In this document: positions 1 to 8,263 of the stretch, in pieces | Numbering within the stretch: the first letter of the stretch is position 1 | Layout of the letters: each line of letters starts with the position of its first letter | Assembly: GCA_000721375.1 (NCBI GenBank) | Contig: JOGW01000002.1 | Location: 186,001 to 250,000 of the forward strand | Direction of reading: 5' to 3' | DNA length: 64,000 nt | From: Streptomyces sp. NRRL B-3428 | Lineage (GTDB): Bacteria > Actinomycetota > Actinomycetes > Streptomycetales > Streptomycetaceae | Notes under the pieces: generated by a model | The model's input: the letters and a program-made list of their open reading frames with translations, nothing else | What the model was told of the DNA's origin: nothing | Databases searched by the model: none | Position numbers and translations under genes: made by a program

Positions 1-79
1 GTATCCGGCGGGCACCTGGGGTCCCGTCGAGTCGGACGAAATGCTCGAACGAGACGGACGGAGCTGGCGTCGGCCATGA
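1..79 (+). CDS. zwf: glucose-6-phosphate 1-dehydrogenase, C-terminal end (partial)
   Basis: This is the last 25 codons of a gene that enters from the left. Reading from base 2 gives a C-terminus with PAGTWGP, DEML and a final WRRP, the usual tail of actinobacterial glucose-6-phosphate dehydrogenase, and ends in TGA at 77-79. Its stop overlaps the ATG of opcA (ATGA, 76-79), so the two are translationally coupled. The enzyme oxidises glucose 6-phosphate to 6-phosphogluconolactone with NADP. The identification rests on a short tail plus the following opcA-pgl pair, which is the classic order. Confidence 0.85.
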   Translation, partial: YPAGTWGPVESDEMLERDGRSWRRP

Positions 80-1128
80 AGATCGACCTCACGGACACCA
101 CCTCCAGCAAGATCAACAAGGCGCTCATCCAGGGCCGCCGCGCGATCGGTTCGCCGGCCGTCGGCATGGTCCTGACCCTCGTCATCGTCACCGACGAGGA
201 GAACGCCTACGACGCGTTGAAGGCCGCCAACGACGCCTCGCGCGAGCACCCCTCGCGCACGCTCGTGGTCATCAAGCGCGTCTCGCGCACGCCCCGCGAC
301 CGTACACAGTCCCGCCTCGACGCCGAGGTACGGGTGGGTGCGGACGCGGGCACCGGTGAGACCGTGGTGCTCCGCCTGCACGGCGAGATCATCAACCACG
401 CCCAGTCCGTGGTCCTTCCGCTGCTCCTTCCCGACGCCCCCGTGGTCGTCTGGTGGCCGGTGAACGCACCGGTGTCGCCCGCCACCGACCCGCTCGGTGC
501 GCTGGCCCAGCGCCGTGTCACCGACACGTACGCGGCGGAGCAGCCGATCCACGAACTGACCGCGCGCGCCGAGAAGTACACCCCCGGCGACACGGACCTC
601 TCCTGGACCCGCATCACGCCCTGGCGCTCGATGCTGGCCGCCGCGCTCGACCAGGTCACCTGCAAGGTGAACGAGGTCGAGGTGGAGGGCGAGGAGTTCA
701 ACCCGAGCTGCGAACTGCTCGCGATGTGGCTCGCGGACCGTCTCCAGGTGCCGGTCCGCAGGACGCTGTCCGCGGGTCCGGGTCTGACCGCGGTACGGAT
801 GATGACGGACTGCGGTCCGATCACCCTGGACCGCGCGGACGGCTCGCTCGCCACGCTCTCCATGCAGGGCCAGCCCGACCGTGCCGTGGCGCTGAAGCGC
901 CGCGAGACGGCCGAGCTGATCGCGGAGGAGCTGCGGCGTCTCGATCCGGACGACACCTATGCGTCGGCGCTGAAGTTCGGCGTGGACCGGCTCGGTGAGC
1001 CGATGGCGATGCAGACGGTGCCGCCGCTCGCGGCGGATGAGCCGGTCGCGGAGACCGCTCCGGCCAGGCCCGCGAAGAAGGCCGCTGCGGCCTCCTCCCG
1101 TACGGCCAAGAAGGCAGCGGGCAAGTGA
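76..1128 (+). CDS. opcA: glucose-6-phosphate dehydrogenase assembly protein OpcA
   Basis: 350-residue OpcA, the actinobacterial and cyanobacterial partner needed for full activity of glucose-6-phosphate dehydrogenase. It has the family's N-terminal start (MKIDLTDT), the central VVWWPVNAP segment near residues 117-125 and the typical length. The C-terminal 30 residues or so are Ala/Lys-rich (AKKAAA and AKKAAGK), a basic tail resembling the one on UvrA in this window. ATG 76 overlaps the zwf stop and its own stop overlaps the GTG of pgl, so zwf-opcA-pgl should be made from one message in fixed proportion. The family assignment is firm; the role of the basic tail is unknown. Confidence 0.95.
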   Translation: MKIDLTDTTSSKINKALIQGRRAIGSPAVGMVLTLVIVTDEENAYDALKAANDASREHPSRTLVVIKRVSRTPRDRTQSRLDAEVRVGADAGTGETVVLRLHGEIINHAQSVVLPLLLPDAPVVVWWPVNAPVSPATDPLGALAQRRVTDTYAAEQPIHELTARAEKYTPGDTDLSWTRITPWRSMLAAALDQVTCKVNEVEVEGEEFNPSCELLAMWLADRLQVPVRRTLSAGPGLTAVRMMTDCGPITLDRADGSLATLSMQGQPDRAVALKRRETAELIAEELRRLDPDDTYASALKFGVDRLGEPMAMQTVPPLAADEPVAETAPARPAKKAAAASSRTAKKAAGK

Positions 1129-1910
1129 CCGGATCTCCCCAGCTGGTCGTCCACCGCGACAAGGAGCTGATGGCGCAGGCCGCGGCGGCCCGGCTGCTCA
1201 CGAAGATCGTGGACGCCCAGACCGCGCGCGGTTCGGCCTCGGTGGTCCTCACGGGCGGCCGCAACGGCAACGGGCTGCTTGCCGCACTCGCCGCCTCCCC
1301 CGCCCGTGACGCGATCGACTGGTCGCGGCTTGACCTGTGGTGGGGCGACGAAAGGTTCCTGCCCGAGGGCGATCCGGACCGCAATGTCACGCAGGCCCGC
1401 GAGGCCCTGCTCGACGCGGTGCCGCTCGACCCGGCGCGGGTGCATGCGATGCCGGCCTCGGACGGCGCGTACGGCTCGGACGCGGACGCGGCGGCGGAGG
1501 CCTACGCGGCCGAGCTCGCGGCGGCCGCGCGCCCGGAGAACCACGCCCGAGTCCCGTCCTTCGACGTGCTGTTGCTCGGCGTCGGTCCGGATACGCATGT
1601 GGCCTCGCTGTTCCCCGAGCACCCCGGCGTCCGCGAGACGGAACGCATGGTGATCGGGGTCCACGGCGCTCCCAAGCCGCCGCCCACCCGCATCTCGCTG
1701 ACGCTCCCCGCCATCCGCGCGGCGCGTGAGGTGTGGCTGCTCGCGGCCGGCGAGGACAAGGCGAAGGCGGCGGCCATCGCGCTCTCGGGCGCGGGCGAGA
1801 TCCAGGCCCCGGCAGCGGGAGCGTACGGGCGCGCCCGCACACTGTGGCTCCTGGACTCGGCGGCGGCTTCCCAGCTGCCGCGGGAGCTGTATCCGGCGGC
1901 GACTTCCTGA
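1125..1910 (+). CDS. pgl: 6-phosphogluconolactonase
   Basis: 261-residue 6-phosphogluconolactonase, hydrolysing the product of Zwf to 6-phosphogluconate in the oxidative pentose phosphate pathway. Family signatures are WWGDERFLP followed by DPDRN (about residues 70-87) and LLGVGPDTHVASLFPEH (about 148-164); the glycine commonly found between the aspartate and histidine of that second motif is a threonine here. The start is GTG 1125, which overlaps the opcA stop as GTGA, the standard coupling arrangement. It is the last gene of the zwf-opcA-pgl unit, followed at once by a strong terminator. Confidence 0.95.
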   Translation: MTGSPQLVVHRDKELMAQAAAARLLTKIVDAQTARGSASVVLTGGRNGNGLLAALAASPARDAIDWSRLDLWWGDERFLPEGDPDRNVTQAREALLDAVPLDPARVHAMPASDGAYGSDADAAAEAYAAELAAAARPENHARVPSFDVLLLGVGPDTHVASLFPEHPGVRETERMVIGVHGAPKPPPTRISLTLPAIRAAREVWLLAAGEDKAKAAAIALSGAGEIQAPAAGAYGRARTLWLLDSAAASQLPRELYPAATS

Positions 1911-1929
1911 GTCGCCACTCGTGACGTTC

Positions 1930-1960
1930 GGCCCCGCACCTGTCCGGTGCGGGGCCTTTC
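1930..1960 (+). terminator. terminator after pgl
   Basis: Perfect 11-bp stem (GGCCCCGCACC at 1930-1940 and its complement at 1946-1956) with a 5-nt loop, followed by TTTC. It ends the zwf-opcA-pgl unit. Confidence 0.85.
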
Positions 1961-2057
1961 GCTGTCACGGCTGCCCCACCGCCGGATAAACCGGGTGCTC
2001 GCCTCCCGTTCGGCCTCCTACGCTTGGTCGAACCAGCTGAGCGCAGGAGGACCGCCG

Positions 2058-2495
2058 ATGAGCATGTACTTCGAGCTCGGCGACGAGACGCTGTGGAACC
2101 CGTCCATGGGCGCCGGCCGCCTCTTCCTGCGCCAAGTCGAGGTCTACGAGGCGGAGCTCGAGCTGCCCTCGGGGATCGGTCAGGGCCAGTACTGGGGTGA
2201 CCCGGACACCCTGCAGGTCGTCCCGGACACGTACGCGGAGTTCGTGCACGCTCTGGCCGCCTGGCACTGCCGTACGGGACACTCCGTGATCCTCGCGCTC
2301 TCCGAAGGGTTCGTCGCGACGGCGCTCGCGCTGGCCCGGCGGGCGGGCATCGAGGTGGGGCTGCCCGAGCCGGCGGATCCTCACCTGTGCGGCGGCGCCC
2401 AGCGGGAGGTACAAAATCCCGGAAATCCCCGGGCCGTGCCCACCTGCGAACTGGACGCGCGGGCACGGGAGATCGACCGTTCGATGGCCCGCTGA
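2058..2495 (+). CDS. small DUF6086-like protein
   Basis: A 145-residue protein starting MSMYFELGDETLWNPS. I chose ATG 2058 because AGGAGG at 2045-2050 sits seven bases upstream; the frame is open further back but that extension crosses the pgl terminator. The WNPS...ARLFL-like N-terminus, the Phe-Val-Ala-Leu core and the SEGFVATALALARRAG helix resemble the DUF6086 family of small actinobacterial proteins, judged from memory. No catalytic motif is visible and the function is unknown. The next reading frame begins four bases after its stop, so the two were probably co-transcribed. Confidence 0.7.
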   Translation: MSMYFELGDETLWNPSMGAGRLFLRQVEVYEAELELPSGIGQGQYWGDPDTLQVVPDTYAEFVHALAAWHCRTGHSVILALSEGFVATALALARRAGIEVGLPEPADPHLCGGAQREVQNPGNPRAVPTCELDARAREIDRSMAR

Positions 2496-2498
2496 GCC

Positions 2499-2713
2499 GT
2501 GAGCGCGGGGGAACGCGGCTACCGGTACGTCGGACCTGCGGAGCTACGCGACACGGTCCACCCCGAGCGGCGCGGCACCGCCATCAGCTCACCGGCCGAC
2601 TTCCTCGCGTGGGCGAAACACCTCCCGCCCACGTGGCCGAGGCCCTGCGCCGGGCGGGACTCGGGCACCCCGGCCGGGGCATCCACGAGTTCGCCTCCCC
2701 CGCGCCCGGCTAA
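2499..2713 (+). pseudogene. frameshifted hypothetical gene
   Basis: From GTG 2499 the reading begins convincingly (YRYVGPAEL, then SSPADFLAWAK), resembling small Streptomyces proteins that follow a DUF6086-type gene. After about base 2625 that frame turns into low-complexity Pro/Ser/Arg sequence and would run on into the convergent gene. The other forward frame there reads HVAEALRRAGLGHPGRG and ends at TAA 2711-2713, just where a gene ought to end. I infer one indel around 2615-2640 joining the two halves. It could also be a sequencing error or simply a short gene. Confidence 0.45.
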
Positions 2714-3618
2714 CTCCCGTACGGATTACCACCGTTGGGCGGGCCGTACGGATTGACCTGCGGGGGGCCGTAGGGGCCGCCCTGCGGCGGAGCGTAAGGC
2801 CGGCCCGGGGGTGGGCCGTACGGATGGCCCTGGCCCGGCCGGGGTGGCCGCGGCGGCGGGACCACCGGTGCGACGCGTACGTGCGGATGCGCGCACAGGC
2901 GGATGCCGTGGTGACGGCGCAGCCTGCGCACCTCGAAGGCGGCGATGCTCGTCACCGCCACCGGCGCGCCCAGGACGAAGACGATGCCCATGGTGAAGCT
3001 CAGACCGTGCAGATCCCCGGTGAGCAGATCCGGCAGCGCCATCAGCCAGCTGGTCACCGTCGCGAGCAGCGGCGGCAGACAGCGGTGGATGGCCGCCGTA
3101 CCGAAGAAGTTGCCGTTGACCTGGATCGCCGCCTGGGCGAGGAAGATCAGCCCCCAGATCCCGCCGAACGCCATGAAGAACGAGAACACCAGACCGCCAT
3201 TGCCCTGCGCGGCGGCCACCGACAGCACGCCGACGATGCCGACGAGAGCGACCACGAAGAAGAGCAGCAGCCGCAGCGAGCCGAACAGCGGGGACTTCAG
3301 GGCGCGGACCGGTCCACCACGGCGCCAGACGAGCAGCATCGCGCCCACCGTGAGCGGAGTGATGACCAGCAGCACGAGACCCGCGATGACCAGGTTCTCC
3401 ATGATCTGCTCGAAGCTGAAGCCGCGCGCCACGAACGTGTAGACACCGACCGACGCGACCATTCCGGCGATGATCCGGTAGCGCTTCAGCTTGTCGACGG
3501 CCGGATCGAGCGAATCCGGGATCCAGGACGGGTGGAAGACCGCATAGGCCGCGCCCCTGGGCCACCACCGCGACGTCTCCGCCGCGCTGCGCCGATATCC
3601 GTACCGCCGTCGCACCAT
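2710..3618 (-). CDS. membrane protein with Pro/Gly/Tyr-rich cytoplasmic tail
   Basis: 302-residue integral membrane protein of unknown function. ATG 3618 has GGGGGAG nine bases upstream; GTG 3627 is an in-frame alternative but has no room for a ribosome site. About four to six hydrophobic segments occupy residues 45-225 (for example VIAGLVLLVITPLTVGAMLL and LRLLLFFVVALVGIVGVL). The last 60 residues are a low-complexity tail of repeated YGPP, YAPP and YGPPN units. Such tails occur on many actinobacterial membrane proteins. The stop (TAG) overlaps the TAA of the convergent frameshifted gene. Confidence 0.75.
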   Translation of the reverse strand: MVRRRYGYRRSAAETSRWWPRGAAYAVFHPSWIPDSLDPAVDKLKRYRIIAGMVASVGVYTFVARGFSFEQIMENLVIAGLVLLVITPLTVGAMLLVWRRGGPVRALKSPLFGSLRLLLFFVVALVGIVGVLSVAAAQGNGGLVFSFFMAFGGIWGLIFLAQAAIQVNGNFFGTAAIHRCLPPLLATVTSWLMALPDLLTGDLHGLSFTMGIVFVLGAPVAVTSIAAFEVRRLRRHHGIRLCAHPHVRVAPVVPPPRPPRPGQGHPYGPPPGRPYAPPQGGPYGPPQVNPYGPPNGGNPYGS

Positions 3619-3850
3619 GCCGTCCACTCCCCCGAGTGCCGTCCCGTCTGCCGACCCGCGATCTTAGCGAGCTATGCGGGATGAGCAAGTCCGCTTCCGA
3701 CAACTGGAATTGAGCCAGAGTTGGACACTGTTGAACACCGCTCCGCGTCCACTCGTACTGATTCACGGGTACGGACGCCGAGGCGCTCCGTCACAGGGAA
3801 CAGGAAACAGGACCCATCAGGGACCACAGGGGCGAAGGGGAGTGTGGGGC

Positions 3851-5887
3851 ATGCCTCCGGAGATCGTGGGTCGGTCGGGGTCGCTCGCGGGTGAGCGGTT
3901 CGGGATCGGGAGTGCGGCGCTGACGTTCGGGCGCAGGAACGTCAACAGCGTGGTGATCCCGAGCGTGAGCGCCTCGCGCTTCCACGCCGAAGTGCGCCGC
4001 GAGAAGCACGGGTTCGTGCTGTACGACCGGGGCAGCGTCAACGGGACGCTGGTCAACGGCGAGCATGTGACCTCCCATGTGCTGCGTCCCGGCGACGAGT
4101 TCACGATCGGCGAGGAGACCTTCGCGTTCGAGGCGGCCGACCCGCTGGAGACCATCCTCGATCTGTCGGTGCTCGAAGTCCTGAAGCCGGCACCGGCCGA
4201 GGAGCGCGGCCCCGCCCTGAACGTCACCGTCTCGGGCGGCGGTCCCGTCGGCCTCTCCCTCGCGCTGCTCCTCGAATCACTGATGGGCGACCAGGTCTCG
4301 GTCACGGTGTACGACGGCCGCTGGACCACGGCGGCGAACGGCCATGTCGTCTGGAAGGACGAGGCCGAGGGCAACGTACGCCGTCAGCAGGTCGTCACCG
4401 TGCAGAGCCGGCAGTATCTGGCGCTGCCGGAGGAGGTGCGGGCACGGCTGTTCCGCGAAGGCACGTACAGCGAGATGTGGCCCGCCGGGCCCGACTCCGT
4501 ACGGGGGCACCATCCGCGCAACATCCGGATCGCCTACGTCGAGGACACCCTCCTCGCGATGGCGGGCGAGAAGCCGCGCCGGATCCGGCTCGTACCGGAG
4601 TGGTTCGACGCCGAGAAGCACCAGGAGGTGGCCGCCGCCGGGCAGGTGCTCGCGATCTGCGAGGGCGGGCGGTCCAAGACACGGACGCATTTCGCGGAGA
4701 AGTTCGGACAGGCGGACGCCTCGATCTACTCGCTGGACGGCGAGCATCTGCAGGACGTCGTGCTCGGCCTGAAGGTGAAGTCCGGTCTGTCCGATCCGAT
4801 GTCGGTGCTGCTCACGGTCGCGCAGAATCGTTTCCTGCTGAACTCCCTGCGGGGTGAGGGCTTTCTCAACATGCGCCTCACCGAGGAGGAGGCCCGCGAG
4901 GTCATCGGGATCGACCCGGTGCGGCAGGTCTTCGAACAGTGCATCGCGTCCCGGCCCTGCGTCATGAACCGCGGCACGGACGGCGATTTCGCCTGCGCCA
5001 CGCACAGCACGCTCTTCCTGCCCGCCTTGATCAGGGGCTCGGCGCTGTGGAAGCGCGTCAAGGAGGGCCTGGTTCTCTTCGGCGTCGACGAGGACGATCT
5101 GACCGCCGTCACGGCCTTCCGTCTCGACATGGTGCAGCGCCCGCGCTTCACCGCCCGCCTGTACGCTCCGACGGCCACGACCCCGGGAACGTACGGCTTT
5201 CTGCTCGGCGACGCCGCCAACGCCATCCACTTCTGGCCGGGCCGGGGCCTCAACAGCGGTCTGGGCTCGGCGATCTCGCTGGCCCGTTCGCTCAGCGGGC
5301 TGTGGCGCGGCCGGCCGTTCCGCGATGCCGATTTCGTACGCCATGAGGCAGCGATGTCGATGCTGCAGTACCGGCACAAGAGCCGCGCATGGAACGCGAT
5401 GATCGCCACGGAGGCGGACGGCGAGACCGTGGCGATCAAGGAGAAGATCGGGCAGAGCATCGCCGAGGCGGAGCGGATGGCGACGCGGGACGGTCTTGAC
5501 CGCGAGGCGGACATCGAGGGCCTGCTCGACGAACTCCGCGGTATCCGGGGCAGGTTGGCCCCGCGTATCGAGGGCATGCCGGACGACGCGACGCTGCGCC
5601 GTCATCTGGAGGGGCTGCGCAGCGAGACGCTCTACACGCTGCGCAGGAGCGGGCCCTGGGACACCCAGGTCGTGGGCGGTGAGGAGGTCGACATCGACAT
5701 CTTCTATCCGGCGGCGGTCAGCGAGCCGGGCCCGTCCGGGGAAGCGGAGCCGCGGATCGGGGAAGCGGAGCCGCGGATCGAGCGGTCGGACGCCCCGGGC
5801 CGGCAGCCGGTCCCCCACGACGGGCAGGCCGACCCACGGGTGGAACAGCCCGACCCCCGGGTGGAACAGCCCGCTCAGGCCGCCTGA
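3851..5887 (+). CDS. FHA domain fused to FAD-dependent monooxygenase-like protein
   Basis: 678 residues from ATG 3851 (GAAGGGGAG upstream); the frame is open back to 3674 but that stretch has no protein character. Residues 5-95 are a forkhead-associated domain with its phosphothreonine-binding residues: GR 27-28, SRFHAE 42-47, NGT 64-66. After a linker, residues 123-500 look like a class A flavin monooxygenase: dinucleotide-binding SGGGPVG at 128-134 and the FAD motif GD at 453-454 within LLGDAANAIHFWPGRGLNSG. The C-terminus carries 7-residue tandem repeats (GEAEPRI twice, DPRVEQP twice). I infer a redox enzyme recruited by Ser/Thr-kinase phosphorylation; the substrate is unknown. Its stop overlaps the convergent DUF2087 gene by 13 bp. 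Confidence 0.8.
   Translation: MPPEIVGRSGSLAGERFGIGSAALTFGRRNVNSVVIPSVSASRFHAEVRREKHGFVLYDRGSVNGTLVNGEHVTSHVLRPGDEFTIGEETFAFEAADPLETILDLSVLEVLKPAPAEERGPALNVTVSGGGPVGLSLALLLESLMGDQVSVTVYDGRWTTAANGHVVWKDEAEGNVRRQQVVTVQSRQYLALPEEVRARLFREGTYSEMWPAGPDSVRGHHPRNIRIAYVEDTLLAMAGEKPRRIRLVPEWFDAEKHQEVAAAGQVLAICEGGRSKTRTHFAEKFGQADASIYSLDGEHLQDVVLGLKVKSGLSDPMSVLLTVAQNRFLLNSLRGEGFLNMRLTEEEAREVIGIDPVRQVFEQCIASRPCVMNRGTDGDFACATHSTLFLPALIRGSALWKRVKEGLVLFGVDEDDLTAVTAFRLDMVQRPRFTARLYAPTATTPGTYGFLLGDAANAIHFWPGRGLNSGLGSAISLARSLSGLWRGRPFRDADFVRHEAAMSMLQYRHKSRAWNAMIATEADGETVAIKEKIGQSIAEAERMATRDGLDREADIEGLLDELRGIRGRLAPRIEGMPDDATLRRHLEGLRSETLYTLRRSGPWDTQVVGGEEVDIDIFYPAAVSEPGPSGEAEPRIGEAEPRIERSDAPGRQPVPHDGQADPRVEQPDPRVEQPAQAA
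5740..5872 (+). repeat. two 21-bp in-frame tandem duplications in the FHA-monooxygenase gene
   Basis: Bases 5740-5760 and 5761-5781 are the same 21-mer with one change (encoding GEAEPRI twice). Bases 5831-5851 and 5852-5872 are another 21-mer pair with one change (DPRVEQP twice). Both are whole-codon duplications in the C-terminal tail. Confidence 0.95.
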
Positions 5888-6360
5888 TAGCTGGCGCCGT
5901 CCTTCGTACGCTGCAGCAGTCCGCCCTCGACGCAGTAGCGCCGCAGCATCGCGGTGTCGGTGTGCACGGTGGTGAACCGCTGGTTGACCTCGGACTCGGT
6001 GTACGGATGGTTCTCCTCGAAGAGGGTCCGTACGAGATACGCGAGCAGCTCGTGGCGTACGGCCGCGCGCATGGGCACGGACCGCAGCCGCCCCTCGGCG
6101 AAGAACGGGCGCAGCTCCTTGGGGACGCCCTGCTCTTCCCCCTGGGTCTCGGCGGCGAGTGCCTCCTGGAAGACGGCCGCGTCCGCCTTGAACGTCCCGT
6201 CGGGCAGCGGCTCCACCAGGCCTGCCTTGATGAGACGGGCGAGATGCTTCTGGCCCGTCTTGCCGGAGGCCGCCTCGGCGGCGTCACCGAACCGGACGAT
6301 GCTGGCGTACAGCTTGAGGCGCTCGGGATCGGCGAGGGCGGCGAGCAGGTGGCGGCTCAT
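5875..6360 (-). CDS. DUF2087 domain protein (probable winged-helix regulator)
   Basis: 161 residues starting MSRHLLAAL at ATG 6360; the open frame extends to 6414 but the added residues are not protein-like. The N-terminal half reads like an ArsR/winged-helix fold (LADPERLKLYASIV, then KHLARLIKAGLVE). The C-terminal 70 residues match DUF2087 (AYLVRTLFEENHPYTESEVN, then LRRYCVEGGLLQR). The combination suggests a small transcriptional regulator, but no ligand or target can be read. The 3' end overlaps the convergent FHA-monooxygenase gene by 13 bp. Confidence 0.8.
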   Translation of the reverse strand: MSRHLLAALADPERLKLYASIVRFGDAAEAASGKTGQKHLARLIKAGLVEPLPDGTFKADAAVFQEALAAETQGEEQGVPKELRPFFAEGRLRSVPMRAAVRHELLAYLVRTLFEENHPYTESEVNQRFTTVHTDTAMLRRYCVEGGLLQRTKDGASYQAA

Positions 6361-6420
6361 CGGGGCCTTCCTGGGGGGTGACGACGGCAACGGGTACAAC
6401 CGCAGCAGTCTCACCCCGGG

Positions 6421-6463
6421 GCCCGGTCCCGCGCACCCGAATATCGGGCGCGCGGGACCGGGC
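6421..6463 (-). terminator. terminator after pgi
   Basis: Perfect 14-bp inverted repeat, GCCCGGTCCCGCGC at 6421-6434 and its complement at 6450-6463, fifteen bases beyond the pgi stop. Confidence 0.8.
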
Positions 6464-6477
6464 AGAGGCCTGGGCGA

Positions 6478-8130
6478 TCAACGCCCGCGCAGCTCCCGGT
6501 ATTTGGCCACCAGCGCCTTGGACGAGGCGTCGAGGCCGGGCACATCGGCACCCTCGGTCAGGGCCGGCTCGACGCGCTTGGCGAGCACCTTGCCGAGCTC
6601 GACGCCCCACTGGTCGAAGGAGTCGATGTTCCAGACCGCACCCTGGACGAACACCTTGTGCTCGTAGAGCGCGATCAGCTGGCCGAGCACGGACGGCGTG
6701 AGCTCCGAGGCCAGGATGGTGGTCGTCGGGTGGTTGCCCTTGAAGGTCTTGTGCGGGACCAGTTCCTCGGCGACACCCTCGGCACGGACCTCATCGGGCG
6801 TCTTGCCGAAGGCGAGCGCCTGGGTCTGGGCGAAGAAGTTGGCCATCAGGAGGTCGTGCTGGGCGACCAGGCCCGACAGCAGGTCGTCCACCGGCTTGGC
6901 GAAGGCGATGAAGTCGGCCGGGATGACCTTCGTGCCCTGGTGGATCAGCTGGTAGTACGCGTGCTGCCCGTTGGTGCCGGGCGTACCCCAGACCACCGGA
7001 CCGGTCTGCCAGTCCACGGGGTTGCCGTCACGGTCCACGGACTTGCCGTTGGACTCCATGTCCAGCTGCTGGAGGTAGGCCGTGAACTTGGAGAGGTAGT
7101 GCGAGTAGGGCAGCACGGCGTGCGACTGCGCATCGAAGAACGCCCCGTACCAGACGCCCAACAGGCCGAGCAGCAGCGGCGCGTTGGCCTCGGCGGGCGT
7201 GGTGCGGAAGTGCTCGTCGACGAGGTGGAAGCCGTCGAGCATCTCGCGGAAGTTGTCCGGACCGATGGCGATCATCAGAGAAAGACCGATGGCCGAGTCG
7301 TACGAGTAGCGGCCGCCTACCCAGTCCCAGAACTCGAACATGTTGGCCGTGTCGATACCGAACTCCGAGACCTTCTCGGCGTTCGTCGACAGGGCCACGA
7401 AGTGCTTGGCGACGGCGTCCTGGCCGGCCCGCAGCTCGGTCATCAGCCAGGCGCGGGCCGAGGTGGCGTTGGTGATCGTCTCGATCGTCGTGAAGGTCTT
7501 CGAGGCGATGATGAAGAGGGTCTCGGAGGCGTCCAAGTCCCGTACGGCCTCGTGCAGATCGGCGCCGTCCACGTTGGACACGAAGCGGACGGTGAGGTCG
7601 CGCCGGGTGAAGGAGCGCAGCACCTCGTACGCCATCGCGGGACCGAGGTCGGAGCCGCCGATGCCGATGTTGACGATGTTCTTGATGCGCTTGCCGGTGT
7701 GGCCGGTCCACTCGCCGGAGCGGACCTTCTCGGAGAACGCGCTCATCTTGTCGAGAACGGCGTGCACTTCCGGCACCACGTTCTGCCCGTCGACCTCGAT
7801 CACGGCCTCACGCGGGGCGCGCAGCGCCGTGTGCAGGACGGCACGGTCCTCGGTCGTGTTGATCTTGTCGCCGCGGAACATGGCGTCGCGCAGGCCGAAC
7901 ACATCGGCGGCGACGGCCAGCTCGCGAAGGAGCGCCAGCGTCTCGTCCGTGACGAGCTGCTTCGAGTAGTCGAGGTGCAGATCGCCGACCTGCAGGGTGT
8001 AGCCGGTGCCGCGCCCGGGGTCGGATCCGAAGAGATCGCGCAGATGCGTCTCGCCCAGCTGCTCCCGGTGCTTGGCCAGAGCGGCCCACTCGGGCATCTG
8101 GTTCAGCCGCGTACGGTCACTTGCGTTCAT
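6478..8130 (-). CDS. pgi: glucose-6-phosphate isomerase
   Basis: 550 residues, the usual length of the bacterial enzyme interconverting glucose 6-phosphate and fructose 6-phosphate. Both family signatures are present: [14 protein letters not shown] and [16 protein letters not shown]. Start ATG 8130 ([10 protein letters not shown]) is preceded by GGAAG at eight-base spacing; the frame continues upstream to 8184 without a ribosome site. It is transcribed alone, toward its own terminator at 6421-6463. Its location near zwf-opcA-pgl and the triose genes keeps upper glycolysis and the pentose phosphate pathway together, as in other Streptomyces. Confidence 0.97.
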   Translation of the reverse strand: MNASDRTRLNQMPEWAALAKHREQLGETHLRDLFGSDPGRGTGYTLQVGDLHLDYSKQLVTDETLALLRELAVAADVFGLRDAMFRGDKINTTEDRAVLHTALRAPREAVIEVDGQNVVPEVHAVLDKMSAFSEKVRSGEWTGHTGKRIKNIVNIGIGGSDLGPAMAYEVLRSFTRRDLTVRFVSNVDGADLHEAVRDLDASETLFIIASKTFTTIETITNATSARAWLMTELRAGQDAVAKHFVALSTNAEKVSEFGIDTANMFEFWDWVGGRYSYDSAIGLSLMIAIGPDNFREMLDGFHLVDEHFRTTPAEANAPLLLGLLGVWYGAFFDAQSHAVLPYSHYLSKFTAYLQQLDMESNGKSVDRDGNPVDWQTGPVVWGTPGTNGQHAYYQLIHQGTKVIPADFIAFAKPVDDLLSGLVAQHDLLMANFFAQTQALAFGKTPDEVRAEGVAEELVPHKTFKGNHPTTTILASELTPSVLGQLIALYEHKVFVQGAVWNIDSFDQWGVELGKVLAKRVEPALTEGADVPGLDASSKALVAKYRELRGR

Positions 8131-8156
8131 CTCGGACTTCCAGCCTTCTTGTCCTG

Positions 8157-8175
8157 AGCACTCGGCTTGAGTGCT
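8157..8175. promoter_or_regulatory. inverted repeat in the pgi leader
   Basis: AGCACTC (8157-8163) and GAGTGCT (8169-8175) form a perfect 7-bp inverted repeat with a 5-nt centre, 27 bases upstream of the pgi start. It may be a small operator or a leader hairpin; nothing in the sequence decides which. Confidence 0.4.
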
Positions 8176-8263
8176 GCGCGCCACTGCCCAAACCTAGTTG
8201 ATCAGGTGACGTACCGAGCCGTCTGTCCGGTTACGTGGGCCTTACGTCCTCGCTGCGGGGACC

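Noticed and set aside
3674..3850. A longer N-terminus for the FHA-monooxygenase
   Set aside because: The frame is open, but the added 59 residues are Gln/Arg/Gly-rich without structure, and a good ribosome site stands before ATG 3851.
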